From Cyanobacteria bacterium HKST-UBA02 (GTDB lineage: Bacteria; Cyanobacteriota; Vampirovibrionia; Obscuribacterales; Obscuribacteraceae), in the NCBI GenBank assembly GCA_020431945.1, contig JAGQHH010000004.1, forward strand, positions 1-29,689: 29,689 bases of DNA, read 5' to 3'. Under the pieces are notes generated by a model. The model worked only from the letters and a program-made list of their open reading frames with translations. It ran no database searches and was not told the origin of the DNA. Below, piece by piece: positions 17,911 through 25,082 of the stretch (its first letter is position 1; every line of letters starts with the position of its first letter). The translations under genes and the position numbers were made by a program.

Positions 17911-17964
17911 GATTTGTTGCTAAGAAGGGAAAGAAACGGGTCGCCTTGTTTTATATACCCTCCT

Positions 17965-17994
17965 GTATACGACCATCAGGAGTGATATTGTCAG
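17965..17994 (-). promoter_or_regulatory. Possible promoter of the giant gene
   Basis: On the minus strand CTGACA (17994-17989) lies 18 nt before GTATAC (17970-17965), about 55 nt upstream of the ATG at 17910. The -35 matches TTGACA at five of six bases, but the -10 is poor. An AT-rich TATATAA follows at 17957-17951 and could be an alternative -10. This is weak evidence. Confidence 0.25.
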
Positions 17995-18077
17995 GTTCTC
18001 ATGAGAGAGATCACGGACTGGCAAAGCTTCCCGGACAAATGCGCCGGTAGACCCTCAATATCAAAAGCCTGTCTAAA

Positions 18078-18106
18078 TTTTCAAACCGGCATATTCCAGC
18101 TAGAAT
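18078..18106 (+). promoter_or_regulatory. Possible promoter of the cyclase-like gene pair
   Basis: TAGAAT at 18101-18106 matches the -10 consensus at five of six bases. It is preceded with a 17-nt spacer by TTTTCA at 18078-18083, a four-of-six -35. A start of transcription near 18113 would leave a leader of about 35 nt before the TTG start at 18149. The 238-bp gap 17911-18148 separates two divergent genes, so both promoters should lie in it. Confidence 0.35.
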
Positions 18107-18148
18107 GAGGGCTCGGAACAATGGACTCTAGTCAGGAGATCGACCCGG

Positions 18149-18817
18149 TTGCAAGGAGACGGTATCCGCATTTTCGACCTCACGAGGTCCACCACGGGCG
18201 GCTTCGATGAAGTGGCAGGCGGACCTCCCTACCGGGGCACCGTCACCATAAGATACTCCGAAGCGGATCTAAGAGACCTGATCGCCTCCCATCCGGAAGA
18301 CAGGCGTCGGGACGTCGAAGCGGATATTCTGGGCGAGCTCCGCTATCACCCCCTGAAGCCCTATATCGGTCCGGCCACGGTTATCGAGGTCACTGCCTCG
18401 GCAGACGGCTCGATCGGCGTGGCGGAGCTCAGCGAAAAGCTCGACCGTCTGAAATTGAAAGTAGCCCACGGAGCCAACCCGGAGCATATCCAGCTTCCTA
18501 CGAGGATGCTTCTGAAAACAGGATTCGACCCGGCAGGATCTCTTTTTCCCCATCTGGCGCCGCAGTCTATCGACCTGCTCTTTCGAGAAGGAGTGACCCT
18601 TGTAGGTCTCGACACACCTTCTCTGGATCACCCCCGGGACACCGGAGCGAGCAACAGCAATGCTTTCCGCCTCCGGGGCATAATCTGGCTCGTCGGTCTC
18701 GATCTGAGCGCCTTCAAGGGGATTCAGGGAGGCATGCTCCTGGCGGCTCCGGTGGACAGGGGTATGACCGGACCGGCTCCGGTACGGGCTGTGCTGGTGA
18801 AAGGAAAAGCTCGATGA
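18149..18817 (+). CDS. Cyclase/kynurenine-formamidase-like protein lacking metal ligands (first of pair)
   Basis: The 222-residue product has the C-terminal half of the cyclase (KynB-like) fold: LKPYIGPATVIEV, RMLLKTGF, then GVTLVGLDTPSLD, then GLDLSAFKGIQGGMLLAAP and PVRAVLV. In active members an HxGTHxDxPxH motif precedes the YxGPA strand, and later His and Glu residues complete the metal site. None of these are present: the region before YIGPA reads ASHPEDRRRDVEADILGE, and the later LEN(L/I)DL glutamate position reads LVGLDL. It is therefore probably a catalytically dead or repurposed homologue. The start is TTG with AGGAG at 18134-18138, 10 nt upstream; no ATG or GTG lies further upstream in frame before the TAG at 18101. 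It overlaps the next gene by ATGA, indicating coupled translation. Confidence 0.8.
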   Translation: MQGDGIRIFDLTRSTTGGFDEVAGGPPYRGTVTIRYSEADLRDLIASHPEDRRRDVEADILGELRYHPLKPYIGPATVIEVTASADGSIGVAELSEKLDRLKLKVAHGANPEHIQLPTRMLLKTGFDPAGSLFPHLAPQSIDLLFREGVTLVGLDTPSLDHPRDTGASNSNAFRLRGIIWLVGLDLSAFKGIQGGMLLAAPVDRGMTGPAPVRAVLVKGKAR

Positions 18818-19365
18818 CTTATTCCGCCAACCGTCTCATCGACCTTACCAGGAACGAGCCTGACTGGACCCTGGCTTTCTCTGCCGGTCCAGCCTCTCCG
18901 GAAGAAGACCTGGAGCCTTATGTCGGTCGATGCCTGATCCTGGATCTTTCCGCTTCCACCAACCGCAGTATTTTGAAAGACGAGCTCGAGAATGCTTTTG
19001 TCGGTCTCACCCCCCATTATGAAGCGCGCTTGCGGGGTCTCTCCCTTGGCGAGACCCTGCCTCCCAGGCTGCTTTTCAAGACAGCCGGCTATTCGGGCTC
19101 ATGGCGCTATCTCAGCGAGAGTGCCCTGGAATTTCTGGTATCCAAAGGGATCAGGCTCATCGGTCTGGACTCGTCCACTGTCAGCGACCCTCAGGCGACG
19201 GTCGGAGTCATGGAGCAAAAGGTGCTCCAGTGCGGGATTTCGGTCCTGATCAATCTCAACATGAATGACCTGGGCGCCGCCGCTCAGGGCATTCTCATGG
19301 CCGCTCCCCTGGTCATCGGTCAGGGACCGGGACGACCGGTAAGAGCAGTCCTCCTGAGCCAGTGA
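18814..19365 (+). CDS. Cyclase/kynurenine-formamidase-like protein lacking metal ligands (second of pair)
   Basis: The 183-residue protein is a shorter paralogue of the preceding one. Shared landmarks are IDLTRNEPDW at the start, LEPYVGRCLILDLS, PRLLFKTAGY, GIRLIGLDSSTVSDP, and the closing GILMAAPL and PVRAVLL. The segment that carries HxGTHxDxPxH in active cyclases is essentially deleted between the DLT start and the EPYVG strand. The later glutamate position is replaced (VLINLNM). Its ATG overlaps the stop of the first gene (ATGA), so the two products are made together and may form a heterodimer; active family members are oligomers. Its TGA at 19363-19365 directly abuts the TAA of the convergent gene. 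Confidence 0.8.
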   Translation: MTYSANRLIDLTRNEPDWTLAFSAGPASPEEDLEPYVGRCLILDLSASTNRSILKDELENAFVGLTPHYEARLRGLSLGETLPPRLLFKTAGYSGSWRYLSESALEFLVSKGIRLIGLDSSTVSDPQATVGVMEQKVLQCGISVLINLNMNDLGAAAQGILMAAPLVIGQGPGRPVRAVLLSQ

Positions 19366-19908
19366 TTATTTGAGCCGCACAGTGCTGGCCATGGGTCCAT
19401 CGTTGCCCTGGCGCTCCACGAATGTGACCTCGCTCCCCACTTCGAGCCGGTCGAACTTCTCGTTGACCAGGCTGTTGGAGTGGAAATAGATCTCGCGACC
19501 ATCGATGGTCTCTACAAAGCCATAATCCTCGAAGATCTGGGAAATCTTGCCGGAGGGCACACCGTCGTGACTTTTCACCTCGCCCCGGCGTTTGCGAGCA
19601 TAGTCCTCGAGTTGCCGCCGGGCTGCATCGAAGGCCTCCCGCACCGCTGCCGCGATGGCCTCGTGCGAATCGCCGTGACCGTTAGTGTCCCGGGTTACGA
19701 CAATCTCCTTGTCCGGGACCACCATATCGATTGAGACTTGAAAACTGTTGCCTTGCTTGTGATGACGGTGAGGAAGCTCCACCGTCACCCGCAGGCTTGT
19801 TATTCGATCGTAAAAGCGGTTGAGCTTCTCGGCTCTCTCATTGATTATTTTTTCGATTCGATCCGAGCGTTCCATATTCCTGAAGACGACCTGGATTGGA
19901 TTATTCAT
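19366..19908 (-). CDS. Ribosome hibernation factor (HPF/RaiA family) fused to a cold-shock domain
   Basis: The 180-residue product has an N-terminal HPF/RaiA domain (residues about 1-110), with IQVVFRNMERSDRIEKIINE, a basic PHRHHKQG loop, and a final EAIAAAVREAFDAARRQLED helix. It is followed by a cold-shock-like beta barrel (residues about 122-180): GKISQIFEDYGFVET, EIYFHSNSL, LEVGSEVTFVE, GPMASTVRL. HPF domains bind the 30S decoding region and silence ribosomes in stress or stationary phase; the cold-shock part presumably binds RNA. The frame is open further upstream to 20001, but I chose the ATG at 19908 because AAGGAG (19920-19915) sits 6 nt before it and the HPF strand starts there. The long C-terminal dimerisation domain of long HPF is replaced by the cold-shock domain. 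Confidence 0.88.
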   Translation of the reverse strand: MNNPIQVVFRNMERSDRIEKIINERAEKLNRFYDRITSLRVTVELPHRHHKQGNSFQVSIDMVVPDKEIVVTRDTNGHGDSHEAIAAAVREAFDAARRQLEDYARKRRGEVKSHDGVPSGKISQIFEDYGFVETIDGREIYFHSNSLVNEKFDRLEVGSEVTFVERQGNDGPMASTVRLK

Positions 19909-19914
19909 TCTGGA

Positions 19915-19920
19915 CTCCTT
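19915..19920 (-). promoter_or_regulatory. Shine-Dalgarno AAGGAG that fixes the HPF start
   Basis: AAGGAG on the minus strand, 6 nt before the ATG at 19908. It supports this start over the upstream in-frame ATG at 20001. The 188-nt gap to the next gene (19909-20096) otherwise holds only a weak TATAAA-like element at 20009-20004; I see no hairpin terminator in it. Confidence 0.65.
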
Positions 19921-20096
19921 CTTTCGTCCAACTGTCCATAACACAAGAATCACCAGACAATGCGAAGGACCGCCCGGCATACTCCCTGTCCGGTCGGTCA
20001 AAATTTATATCACTGGTAAGAGGTAGCTTTTCTAGACCTGATCATGTGGGATCGGAGACTACAGTCAGATAATTCTATGCCCTGTCCTGCCCCCGA

Positions 20097-21629
20097 TTAA
20101 TCACGCCTGTCACTGATATCGGCAAGAGAAAATTGAGGGATGTAATCCTCTTTATATGTTCTGGTCCACCACTGACCCTTCTCCATGAGCTCGCTCATCG
20201 AGCTGAAGCGATATTCGTAGAGTTTCGCCCGCAGATATACCGGGGGCTTATCAGGATCCGGGAAGGGATTGGACTGAAGGAGGCTACTTACTGACCGGGA
20301 ACCGGTGAGCAGAGACTTGCTGAAGCGCACGAACCAGGGGTTGTACTGGACTGGCGAAAGGGCAGCGAACCACATCTGCCAGTCCAGGCGAGGTTGATAA
20401 GGGGCCACCACCGGCAGTGCGCGATCCAGAGGGCCGGCTTTGTACCGGAATACATAGGGCTCCCAGTCGCTTCCGTCCATGCTTCCTTCGAGGATGATCT
20501 CCGGTCTGGTCGTGGTCATCCTGGCGAAAAGACCGTAATTATTGACAATCCGATAAGGCACGAAAGGCGCCGAAAGCGCCACCATCAAAGGTGGCATGGC
20601 ACCGCCTCCCAGAAGCGCCTGATCGAACTCCACGGCATTGAGAAAAACGAGCAGGGCAAGCAAGGGTGCCAGATAGACAGGACGAAATCGCGAAGGCTTG
20701 AGCTCATCCGCCCCCCTGGTGATCCTGTCTCTCAGCGAGACCTTCATACGATCGAGAAAGAAGCTGTCATCGAGGAGCATGAAGCAGATAGCGATGGTGA
20801 GCAGATTGAAAAAGCAATAATTGCCGGTGAGCAGAATAAGAACCTGGAGGGCGACTGTCAGGACAAAGGTGATCAGGCGCAGGCGGAAATAGGGGAAGAG
20901 CATTCCGAAGGGCACCAGCAACTCGATGAAGAAAACGCCGGCGCAGGAGGCGATCTGGAACCAGTCCGGGAGCTTATCGGCAAAATAAGCAAGCGGTGTG
21001 GGCAGGGGCTGGGTGAAATAGTGATACTGCATGGCGGTGAGACTGCTCCAGGTCGGATCGTTGCTCAGGATCTTGACCAGACCGGACATGAGCATGAGCT
21101 TGAAGAGCAGAAAACGAAAGAGATAAATCAATACGAAAGAGGGCTGACCGGTATCGATGAGCCTGCTCTCGCCCTTCAGAATCAGGGACCAGAAAAAAGC
21201 CAGAGGCCGCCAGGAGGCTAGAAAAATCGCCAGAAATCCGGTCTCCAGAAGAAGCGCGTCCCACTGGAAAGACATGAAAGTCTGGCCGACCGAAATGATC
21301 GAAAGATAGAGGAACCATGACGCGAAAAGCAGCGGACCTTCGAGAATTCCCAGAAATGCCAGGAAAGAGAGAAGCGCTCCCATCCAGGGAACCAGGCTGA
21401 GAAAAGTGTCGTCGCTTGCCAGCCAGAAAATGCTCGGATGGCTCAGGGCGATATTGAAATCGACCGGCCGGCCGCCGCCAAGGAGCTCGTTCACCGGGAT
21501 GATACCATCCGAGCCGTAGAGCCCCTGCATCTGCACGGCGCAAGAGATGAAAGCCAGACAATAAATCAGTGACAGGAAGCGAAGGAATAGAAAAGGAACT
21601 ACTCTTGCTGTCTCGCCTTCCCTAACCAT
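20097..21629 (-). CDS. Lipase maturation factor family integral membrane protein
   Basis: The 510-residue protein has about nine hydrophobic segments in its first 320 residues and a soluble C-terminal part. Characteristic LMF blocks are visible: QMQGLYGSDGIIPV, FQWDALLLETGFLAIF, RFLLFKLMLMSGLVKI, YHYFTQPLPTPLAYF, TGNYCFFNLLTIA, then VNNYGLFARMTTTRPE, RLDWQMWFAAL and NPWFVRFSKSLL. In animals LMF1 helps fold dimeric lipases in the ER. Bacterial members are uncharacterised membrane proteins, so only the family is certain. The start ATG is preceded by GGTGGAGG at good spacing. Its first 31 nt overlap the end of the small membrane-protein gene, and it is the last gene of an apparent four-gene unit. 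Length is normal for the bacterial family. Confidence 0.9.
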   Translation of the reverse strand: MVREGETARVVPFLFLRFLSLIYCLAFISCAVQMQGLYGSDGIIPVNELLGGGRPVDFNIALSHPSIFWLASDDTFLSLVPWMGALLSFLAFLGILEGPLLFASWFLYLSIISVGQTFMSFQWDALLLETGFLAIFLASWRPLAFFWSLILKGESRLIDTGQPSFVLIYLFRFLLFKLMLMSGLVKILSNDPTWSSLTAMQYHYFTQPLPTPLAYFADKLPDWFQIASCAGVFFIELLVPFGMLFPYFRLRLITFVLTVALQVLILLTGNYCFFNLLTIAICFMLLDDSFFLDRMKVSLRDRITRGADELKPSRFRPVYLAPLLALLVFLNAVEFDQALLGGGAMPPLMVALSAPFVPYRIVNNYGLFARMTTTRPEIILEGSMDGSDWEPYVFRYKAGPLDRALPVVAPYQPRLDWQMWFAALSPVQYNPWFVRFSKSLLTGSRSVSSLLQSNPFPDPDKPPVYLRAKLYEYRFSSMSELMEKGQWWTRTYKEDYIPQFSLADISDRRD

Positions 21630-21931
21630 CTCGCCTCCACCCAGAATTTGAGCTTCAATATAACACTTGCAGCCACCAGACAGGCGAGACCGGTTGCAAG
21701 TCCCATGTCACTGAAGGACACCACTACGGCGTAGGCATAGTCCCAGGGCAGGTGCAACCTGGCGGGCAGGGAGTCGATATGGGCGAAGGCGAGACTGGAG
21801 AAATAGAGCCCGGCAATTGTGAACGCCGGGATAAAGACCGCCAGGAATATTTTTCTGGTCAACACCAGAGCTATATACCCTGGTTCAATCCTTTCTGAAT
21901 GCCCAGTTGCTCTTATCGAGCTCCCTGACAT
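21599..21931 (-). CDS. Small membrane protein of unknown function
   Basis: The ORF of up to 110 residues has two or three hydrophobic segments (IFLAVFIPAFTIAGLYFSSL, YAYAVVVSFSDMGLATGLAC, LACLVAASVILKL) and a basic C-terminus. It overlaps the upstream phosphatase gene by 47 nt if the ATG at 21931 is used. A GTG at 21865 would remove the overlap and start just before the first membrane segment (TRKIFLAVF). Both are possible: the ATG has a GGAAGAG upstream, while the GTG start has only a loose CAGGG. It overlaps the start of the lipase-maturation-factor gene by 31 nt, which suggests translational coupling. I do not recognise a family. Confidence 0.6.
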   Translation of the reverse strand: MSGSSIRATGHSERIEPGYIALVLTRKIFLAVFIPAFTIAGLYFSSLAFAHIDSLPARLHLPWDYAYAVVVSFSDMGLATGLACLVAASVILKLKFWVEARWLGKARQQE

Positions 21932-22427
21932 CCATCTCTTCCATGGTTTCTATGAACGGAATCAGCCGGCTCAGGCTGCCATCGTCATTGTCCCCGAAAA
22001 ACTGACTGACGATAATGGCGTTGTCCTTGAAGTCCTGGATCTTGTAAGGGTCGTCCTCGATGATCAGGGTGGTGGAAAGGTCATAACCGAACTCTTCGGT
22101 GCGCTTCAGGTCTTTGGCGAAAATCACCTGGAACGGAAAGTACTCGAACTTGCGGACACAGTCTTCCCGGTTCCAGACAAAAATCGGATTGATCCCATCA
22201 GGCACGATCCTCTCGACTATCCTGTCCACATAGGCAGGCGATCCAGCCGACCAGACAGCTATGTCGAATCGAGCGGCGGCGGCAGCGATGAGCTCTGTGG
22301 CATGGGGCCTGAGATAGACCTGGAGCGGATCTATCCGGAAGTCCGGCTCCTTATCAAGAGGCTCGACCCGGGAATGGATGAGAGTCTCATCGAGGTCGAA
22401 AACAATCAGTATGGGTTTCCTTTGCAT
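21885..22427 (-). CDS. NIF/FCP1-type HAD-superfamily phosphatase
   Basis: The 180-residue protein carries HAD motif I as VFDLDETLIHS (D11, D13, T15), motif II as VWSAGSPAYVD, a lysine in FAKDLKR, and motif III as LIIEDDPYKIQDFKDNAI. This is the layout of NLI-interacting-factor/FCP1/SCP phosphatases, which in eukaryotes dephosphorylate the RNA polymerase II C-terminal domain. The bacterial substrate is unknown. The nucleophile and general acid aspartates are both present, so it should be active. ATG at 22427 follows the stop of the DUF3370 gene by 20 nt, with only a weak CAGG before it, so it is probably co-transcribed. Length fits the single-domain NIF fold. Confidence 0.87.
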   Translation of the reverse strand: MQRKPILIVFDLDETLIHSRVEPLDKEPDFRIDPLQVYLRPHATELIAAAAARFDIAVWSAGSPAYVDRIVERIVPDGINPIFVWNREDCVRKFEYFPFQVIFAKDLKRTEEFGYDLSTTLIIEDDPYKIQDFKDNAIIVSQFFGDNDDGSLSRLIPFIETMEEMDVRELDKSNWAFRKD

Positions 22428-22447
22428 AAGCCTGAAATATTACACTG

Positions 22448-23740
22448 TCAGGAAGACACTGGACAACTGGTGATGCTCAGCATTTGCGGCGGCGTGGCGT
22501 CAGCCTGATAAATGAGCTCCACCTCTATCGGCCGCTTCTTGCCGGGAGCCAGCTCGAAGGTCGAGAGAGCCGGGCCCTTTTCACCCCGGTGAAGCACCAC
22601 ATGGAAAAGCTCGCCATCCAATTTCAGCGTGCCCCGGAAAAAGACATTCGGTGCCGGTGGATCGAGAAAATCCAGGCGCCTGGAGTCGGTCTTTACCGGG
22701 CAGTCCAGACGGAGGGTAACGGCTCTTGCAATATCGCTCTCATTGCTCAGAACCAGGGTGATCTTGTAGAGTACCCCGTAGTTGCCATGGGCAGCATATG
22801 CAGTATCAGGGTAGCGCACCATCAGAGGTGCGGACTGCACCTGTCCTGTTCCGAAAGTTCCCCCTCTCAGTGAAGCGATAGGAAAGCAGGTCGTCGTATC
22901 ATCGGCGGTGATCGCCACATCGCGCCGGCCTTCCCAGACCGATCCGGCTGCAACACCTGACACACGCCCGTATCTGATCGGACCCGGCTTCTCGGGATCA
23001 CTGGGAGCACCTTCCCGGGGACCGGCAAGATCGCCCTTTCGAAGAAGGTCGAGAAAACTCGCCTCCGAAGGAAGCCCGTCTTTCGAGCCGTAGAGCGCCA
23101 GGGTGGCGACTCGCACAGGCCCGTCGCTCCGCAGCCTGAAAAGAACATTGCGACCGTTGATAGGAGGACTGAGACTGGCAACCGGTATGGGAAGCCGGGC
23201 AAAAACTTTGCTTTCGCCGGGCTTCAAAACCAGACTGGCGGGATAGCCGGACTGGCTCTTGCCCTGGAGAAGCTCGGTACAGACCCGATCCCCGGGACCG
23301 GCGAAAGTCTCTTTTGCCTTCACGAGACCGGGCAGTTCGATGAAAGGCGCATCCGGTTGAGAGAGATAGCTGGCACCTTGCAAGAATTCGACCCGCACAG
23401 CCTTTTTACCGCTATTGCCCAGCACCAGGCCGATATCGAGATCCGCCAGGTTGCCGCTTTTCACGGCATTGGCGATATGGTGCGCGAAGATCTCGAACTC
23501 GCCTTGCAATTCCCGGTCCAGATGAGCCCGCCCGTTGACCATGCCCTGTTTCGGAAAGGTGGAAAGCAAAATGCCTTCTTCGCTCACCACCTCGGGGCTG
23601 TTGCTGTTCACCACCGGCCGCTTATTGAGACCACCGGGAAGCGGCTCGATGGATAAGGCTTCACCGGCTGAAACCGGCAGTAAAGAGGCCATGGCGAAGC
23701 CGGCAAAGACTAAGGACCCCTGAAAAAAATTCTTTATCAG
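22448..23740 (-). CDS. DUF3370-family secreted protein
   Basis: The body matches what I know of the cyanobacterial DUF3370 family: EPLPGGLNKRPVVNSNSPEV, EGILLSTFPKQG, LQGEFEIFAHHIANA, ASYLSQPDAPFIELPG, TFAGPGDRVC, GTGQVQSAPLMVRYPDTAYA, AHGNYGVLYKITL, FFRGTLKLDG, and DATPPQMLSI near the end. Function is unknown; a periplasmic or surface beta-rich protein is likely. The first ATG is at 23692, but that start would cut the signal peptide in half. I prefer the in-frame CTG at 23740, with GGAG at 23752-23749 8 nt upstream. It gives a complete signal (LIKNFFQGSLVFAGFAMASL, then LPVSA before GEA). An in-frame TAG at 23762 bounds the reading frame. It is the first gene of the minus-strand unit. Confidence 0.83.
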   Translation of the reverse strand: MIKNFFQGSLVFAGFAMASLLPVSAGEALSIEPLPGGLNKRPVVNSNSPEVVSEEGILLSTFPKQGMVNGRAHLDRELQGEFEIFAHHIANAVKSGNLADLDIGLVLGNSGKKAVRVEFLQGASYLSQPDAPFIELPGLVKAKETFAGPGDRVCTELLQGKSQSGYPASLVLKPGESKVFARLPIPVASLSPPINGRNVLFRLRSDGPVRVATLALYGSKDGLPSEASFLDLLRKGDLAGPREGAPSDPEKPGPIRYGRVSGVAAGSVWEGRRDVAITADDTTTCFPIASLRGGTFGTGQVQSAPLMVRYPDTAYAAHGNYGVLYKITLVLSNESDIARAVTLRLDCPVKTDSRRLDFLDPPAPNVFFRGTLKLDGELFHVVLHRGEKGPALSTFELAPGKKRPIEVELIYQADATPPQMLSITSCPVSS

Positions 23741-23748
23741 ATCTGTGA

Positions 23749-23752
23749 CTCC
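23749..23752 (-). promoter_or_regulatory. Shine-Dalgarno GGAG supporting a CTG start for the DUF3370 gene
   Basis: GGAG on the minus strand, 8 nt before the CTG at 23740-23738. There is no ATG, GTG or TTG in frame between the upstream stop and this point. Confidence 0.45.
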
Positions 23753-23781
23753 GAAAAATAGCTACAGCTAGAGATCATAAC

Positions 23782-23829
23782 AAGGAGAAGGTTTTGTTTC
23801 TTTTTGGAGCGGGGAAGTTGTCGAAGTGA
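23782..23829 (+). promoter_or_regulatory. Possible leader mini-ORF before the ABC transporter genes
   Basis: AAGGAG at 23782-23787 is the best Shine-Dalgarno in the gap. It lies 6 nt before a TTG at 23794 that opens an 11-codon frame (MFLFGAGKLSK). Its TGA at 23827-23829 overlaps the GTG start of the permease at 23826. The permease itself has only a weak GGGGAAG 8 nt upstream. Coupled translation from the leader is possible but unproven. Confidence 0.25.
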
Positions 23830-25061
23830 AATACATAATTCACGATCTCCTTATCGTCGCCAAAAAAGAGTTGCGCCACTGCAGCCGGGACGGACATGTT
23901 CTGGTCTATTCGGTGATCATCCCGGTGATTTTCTACCCGGTGACTTTCATCGGGATCTCTGAATTCGCCCTCTGGAGGCAGGGTCTCTCTGAAAAAAGCC
24001 CTCTTCGAATCGCCGTGGATTTAAAGAGCCAGGCCAGGGTCCCGGAGCTCATTGCCGAGATCAAAGAATCGAAGACCGCCCGCCTGGTAGATGTGCCGGA
24101 TCCCATGAAAAGCCTGGCGGAGCAGAAGATCGAGGGCTATATCGAAGTCCAGGAGCCCCGGGGCAAGACTGTCGCCTATGTCAATCCCAGCAGCGACAGG
24201 CACACCGAAGCAGGTCTCCAGATCCGCTATCTGGCCAGCTATGCTCGTTCGAAAGCCGGCGAGAAAGAGCTCAAGCGAGCCGGGCTCACCGGTGATTTCC
24301 TGAACGTGCTCTCCATCGAGACCGAATCGGTGGAGTCCCTCACCGGCAAAGGCAAATCCATGAAAGACATGGAAGACACCATGCTCGCCACCAGCCTGAT
24401 CTCCGCCGGTATCGCCATCTACACCCTGATGGTGGTGCAAGCCGGGGCGATCTACCCGGCCCTCACCGCTTTCACAGAAGAGCTGGAGAAAAAGACCCGC
24501 AGCACCACCCGCCTCCTGCCCGTAGAAAAATGGGTGGTGGTGGCCGGCAAGTTCGTCTCGGTCTTCATCATGGCCACCTGCTCCGGTCTCCTGAACATCG
24601 CCAGCCTGGCGGTGGTGGTAGCCTATCTCCTGCACCGTCTGCCTCTGGAGCAGACCAGCCTGATTCCCTCGGCGGACAGCCTGACATGGCAGAGCCTGGC
24701 CATACTCGCTCTTCTCTACCTGGTATCGGTGGCGTTCACAGCCTCGATCTATTGTCTGGTCGGGTCCGCCGCCAAGAGCTTCAAGGAAGCCCAGAACACC
24801 TCATCTTTTGTCATGGTGCTGAGCATGGCCACGCCGGTGATCGCCATACTGCCCGGCTGGACCCTCAACTGGGCGACAGCCTTCGTACCGATATTGAATG
24901 TGGTGCTTGCCTGCAAAGAGATATTTACAGGCAATCTTTCCACCCTTCCCCTGATCGCTGTTTGCCTGGAGACTCTAGTCGTCTCCGCGGTCTTCATCTA
25001 TCTCAGCCAGCTCGCCTTCTGGGGTCTGGAGCCCGGCAACCTGTCCAAGAGCGCTACTTGA
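23826..25061 (+). CDS. ABC-2 type exporter permease (NatB-like), first
   Basis: The 411-residue protein has an N-terminal membrane segment (VYSVIIPVIFYPVTFIGISE), then a soluble extracytoplasmic domain (residues about 50-185). A cluster of membrane segments follows, including SLISAGIAIYTLMVVQAGAI, GKFVSVFIMATCSGLLNIAS and LAILALLYLVSVAFTASIYC, and a last one near FIYLSQLAFWGL. The conserved ABC-2 turn preceding the third segment reads ELEKKTRSTTRLLPVEKWVV, comparable to the 'E(R/K)xxxTxxxLLxxP' motif. This layout matches NatB-type permeases of Na+ or drug exporters. The start is GTG; in-frame upstream codons contain no ATG, GTG or TTG before a TAA at 23778. The ATPase gene follows after 21 nt. 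Confidence 0.85.
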   Translation: MKYIIHDLLIVAKKELRHCSRDGHVLVYSVIIPVIFYPVTFIGISEFALWRQGLSEKSPLRIAVDLKSQARVPELIAEIKESKTARLVDVPDPMKSLAEQKIEGYIEVQEPRGKTVAYVNPSSDRHTEAGLQIRYLASYARSKAGEKELKRAGLTGDFLNVLSIETESVESLTGKGKSMKDMEDTMLATSLISAGIAIYTLMVVQAGAIYPALTAFTEELEKKTRSTTRLLPVEKWVVVAGKFVSVFIMATCSGLLNIASLAVVVAYLLHRLPLEQTSLIPSADSLTWQSLAILALLYLVSVAFTASIYCLVGSAAKSFKEAQNTSSFVMVLSMATPVIAILPGWTLNWATAFVPILNVVLACKEIFTGNLSTLPLIAVCLETLVVSAVFIYLSQLAFWGLEPGNLSKSAT

Positions 25062-25082
25062 TTTATTGCAACCGGAGAAAAA

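Noticed and set aside
18001..18108. 35-codon ATG frame in the divergent intergenic region
   Set aside because: The AGGAG upstream is 18 nt away, too far, and the frame overlaps the likely promoter of the cyclase-like genes.
20394..21221. 275-codon plus-strand frame opposite the lipase-maturation-factor gene
   Set aside because: The opposite strand encodes clear family motifs throughout; this frame is a Glu/Gln/Gly-rich shadow of membrane segments.
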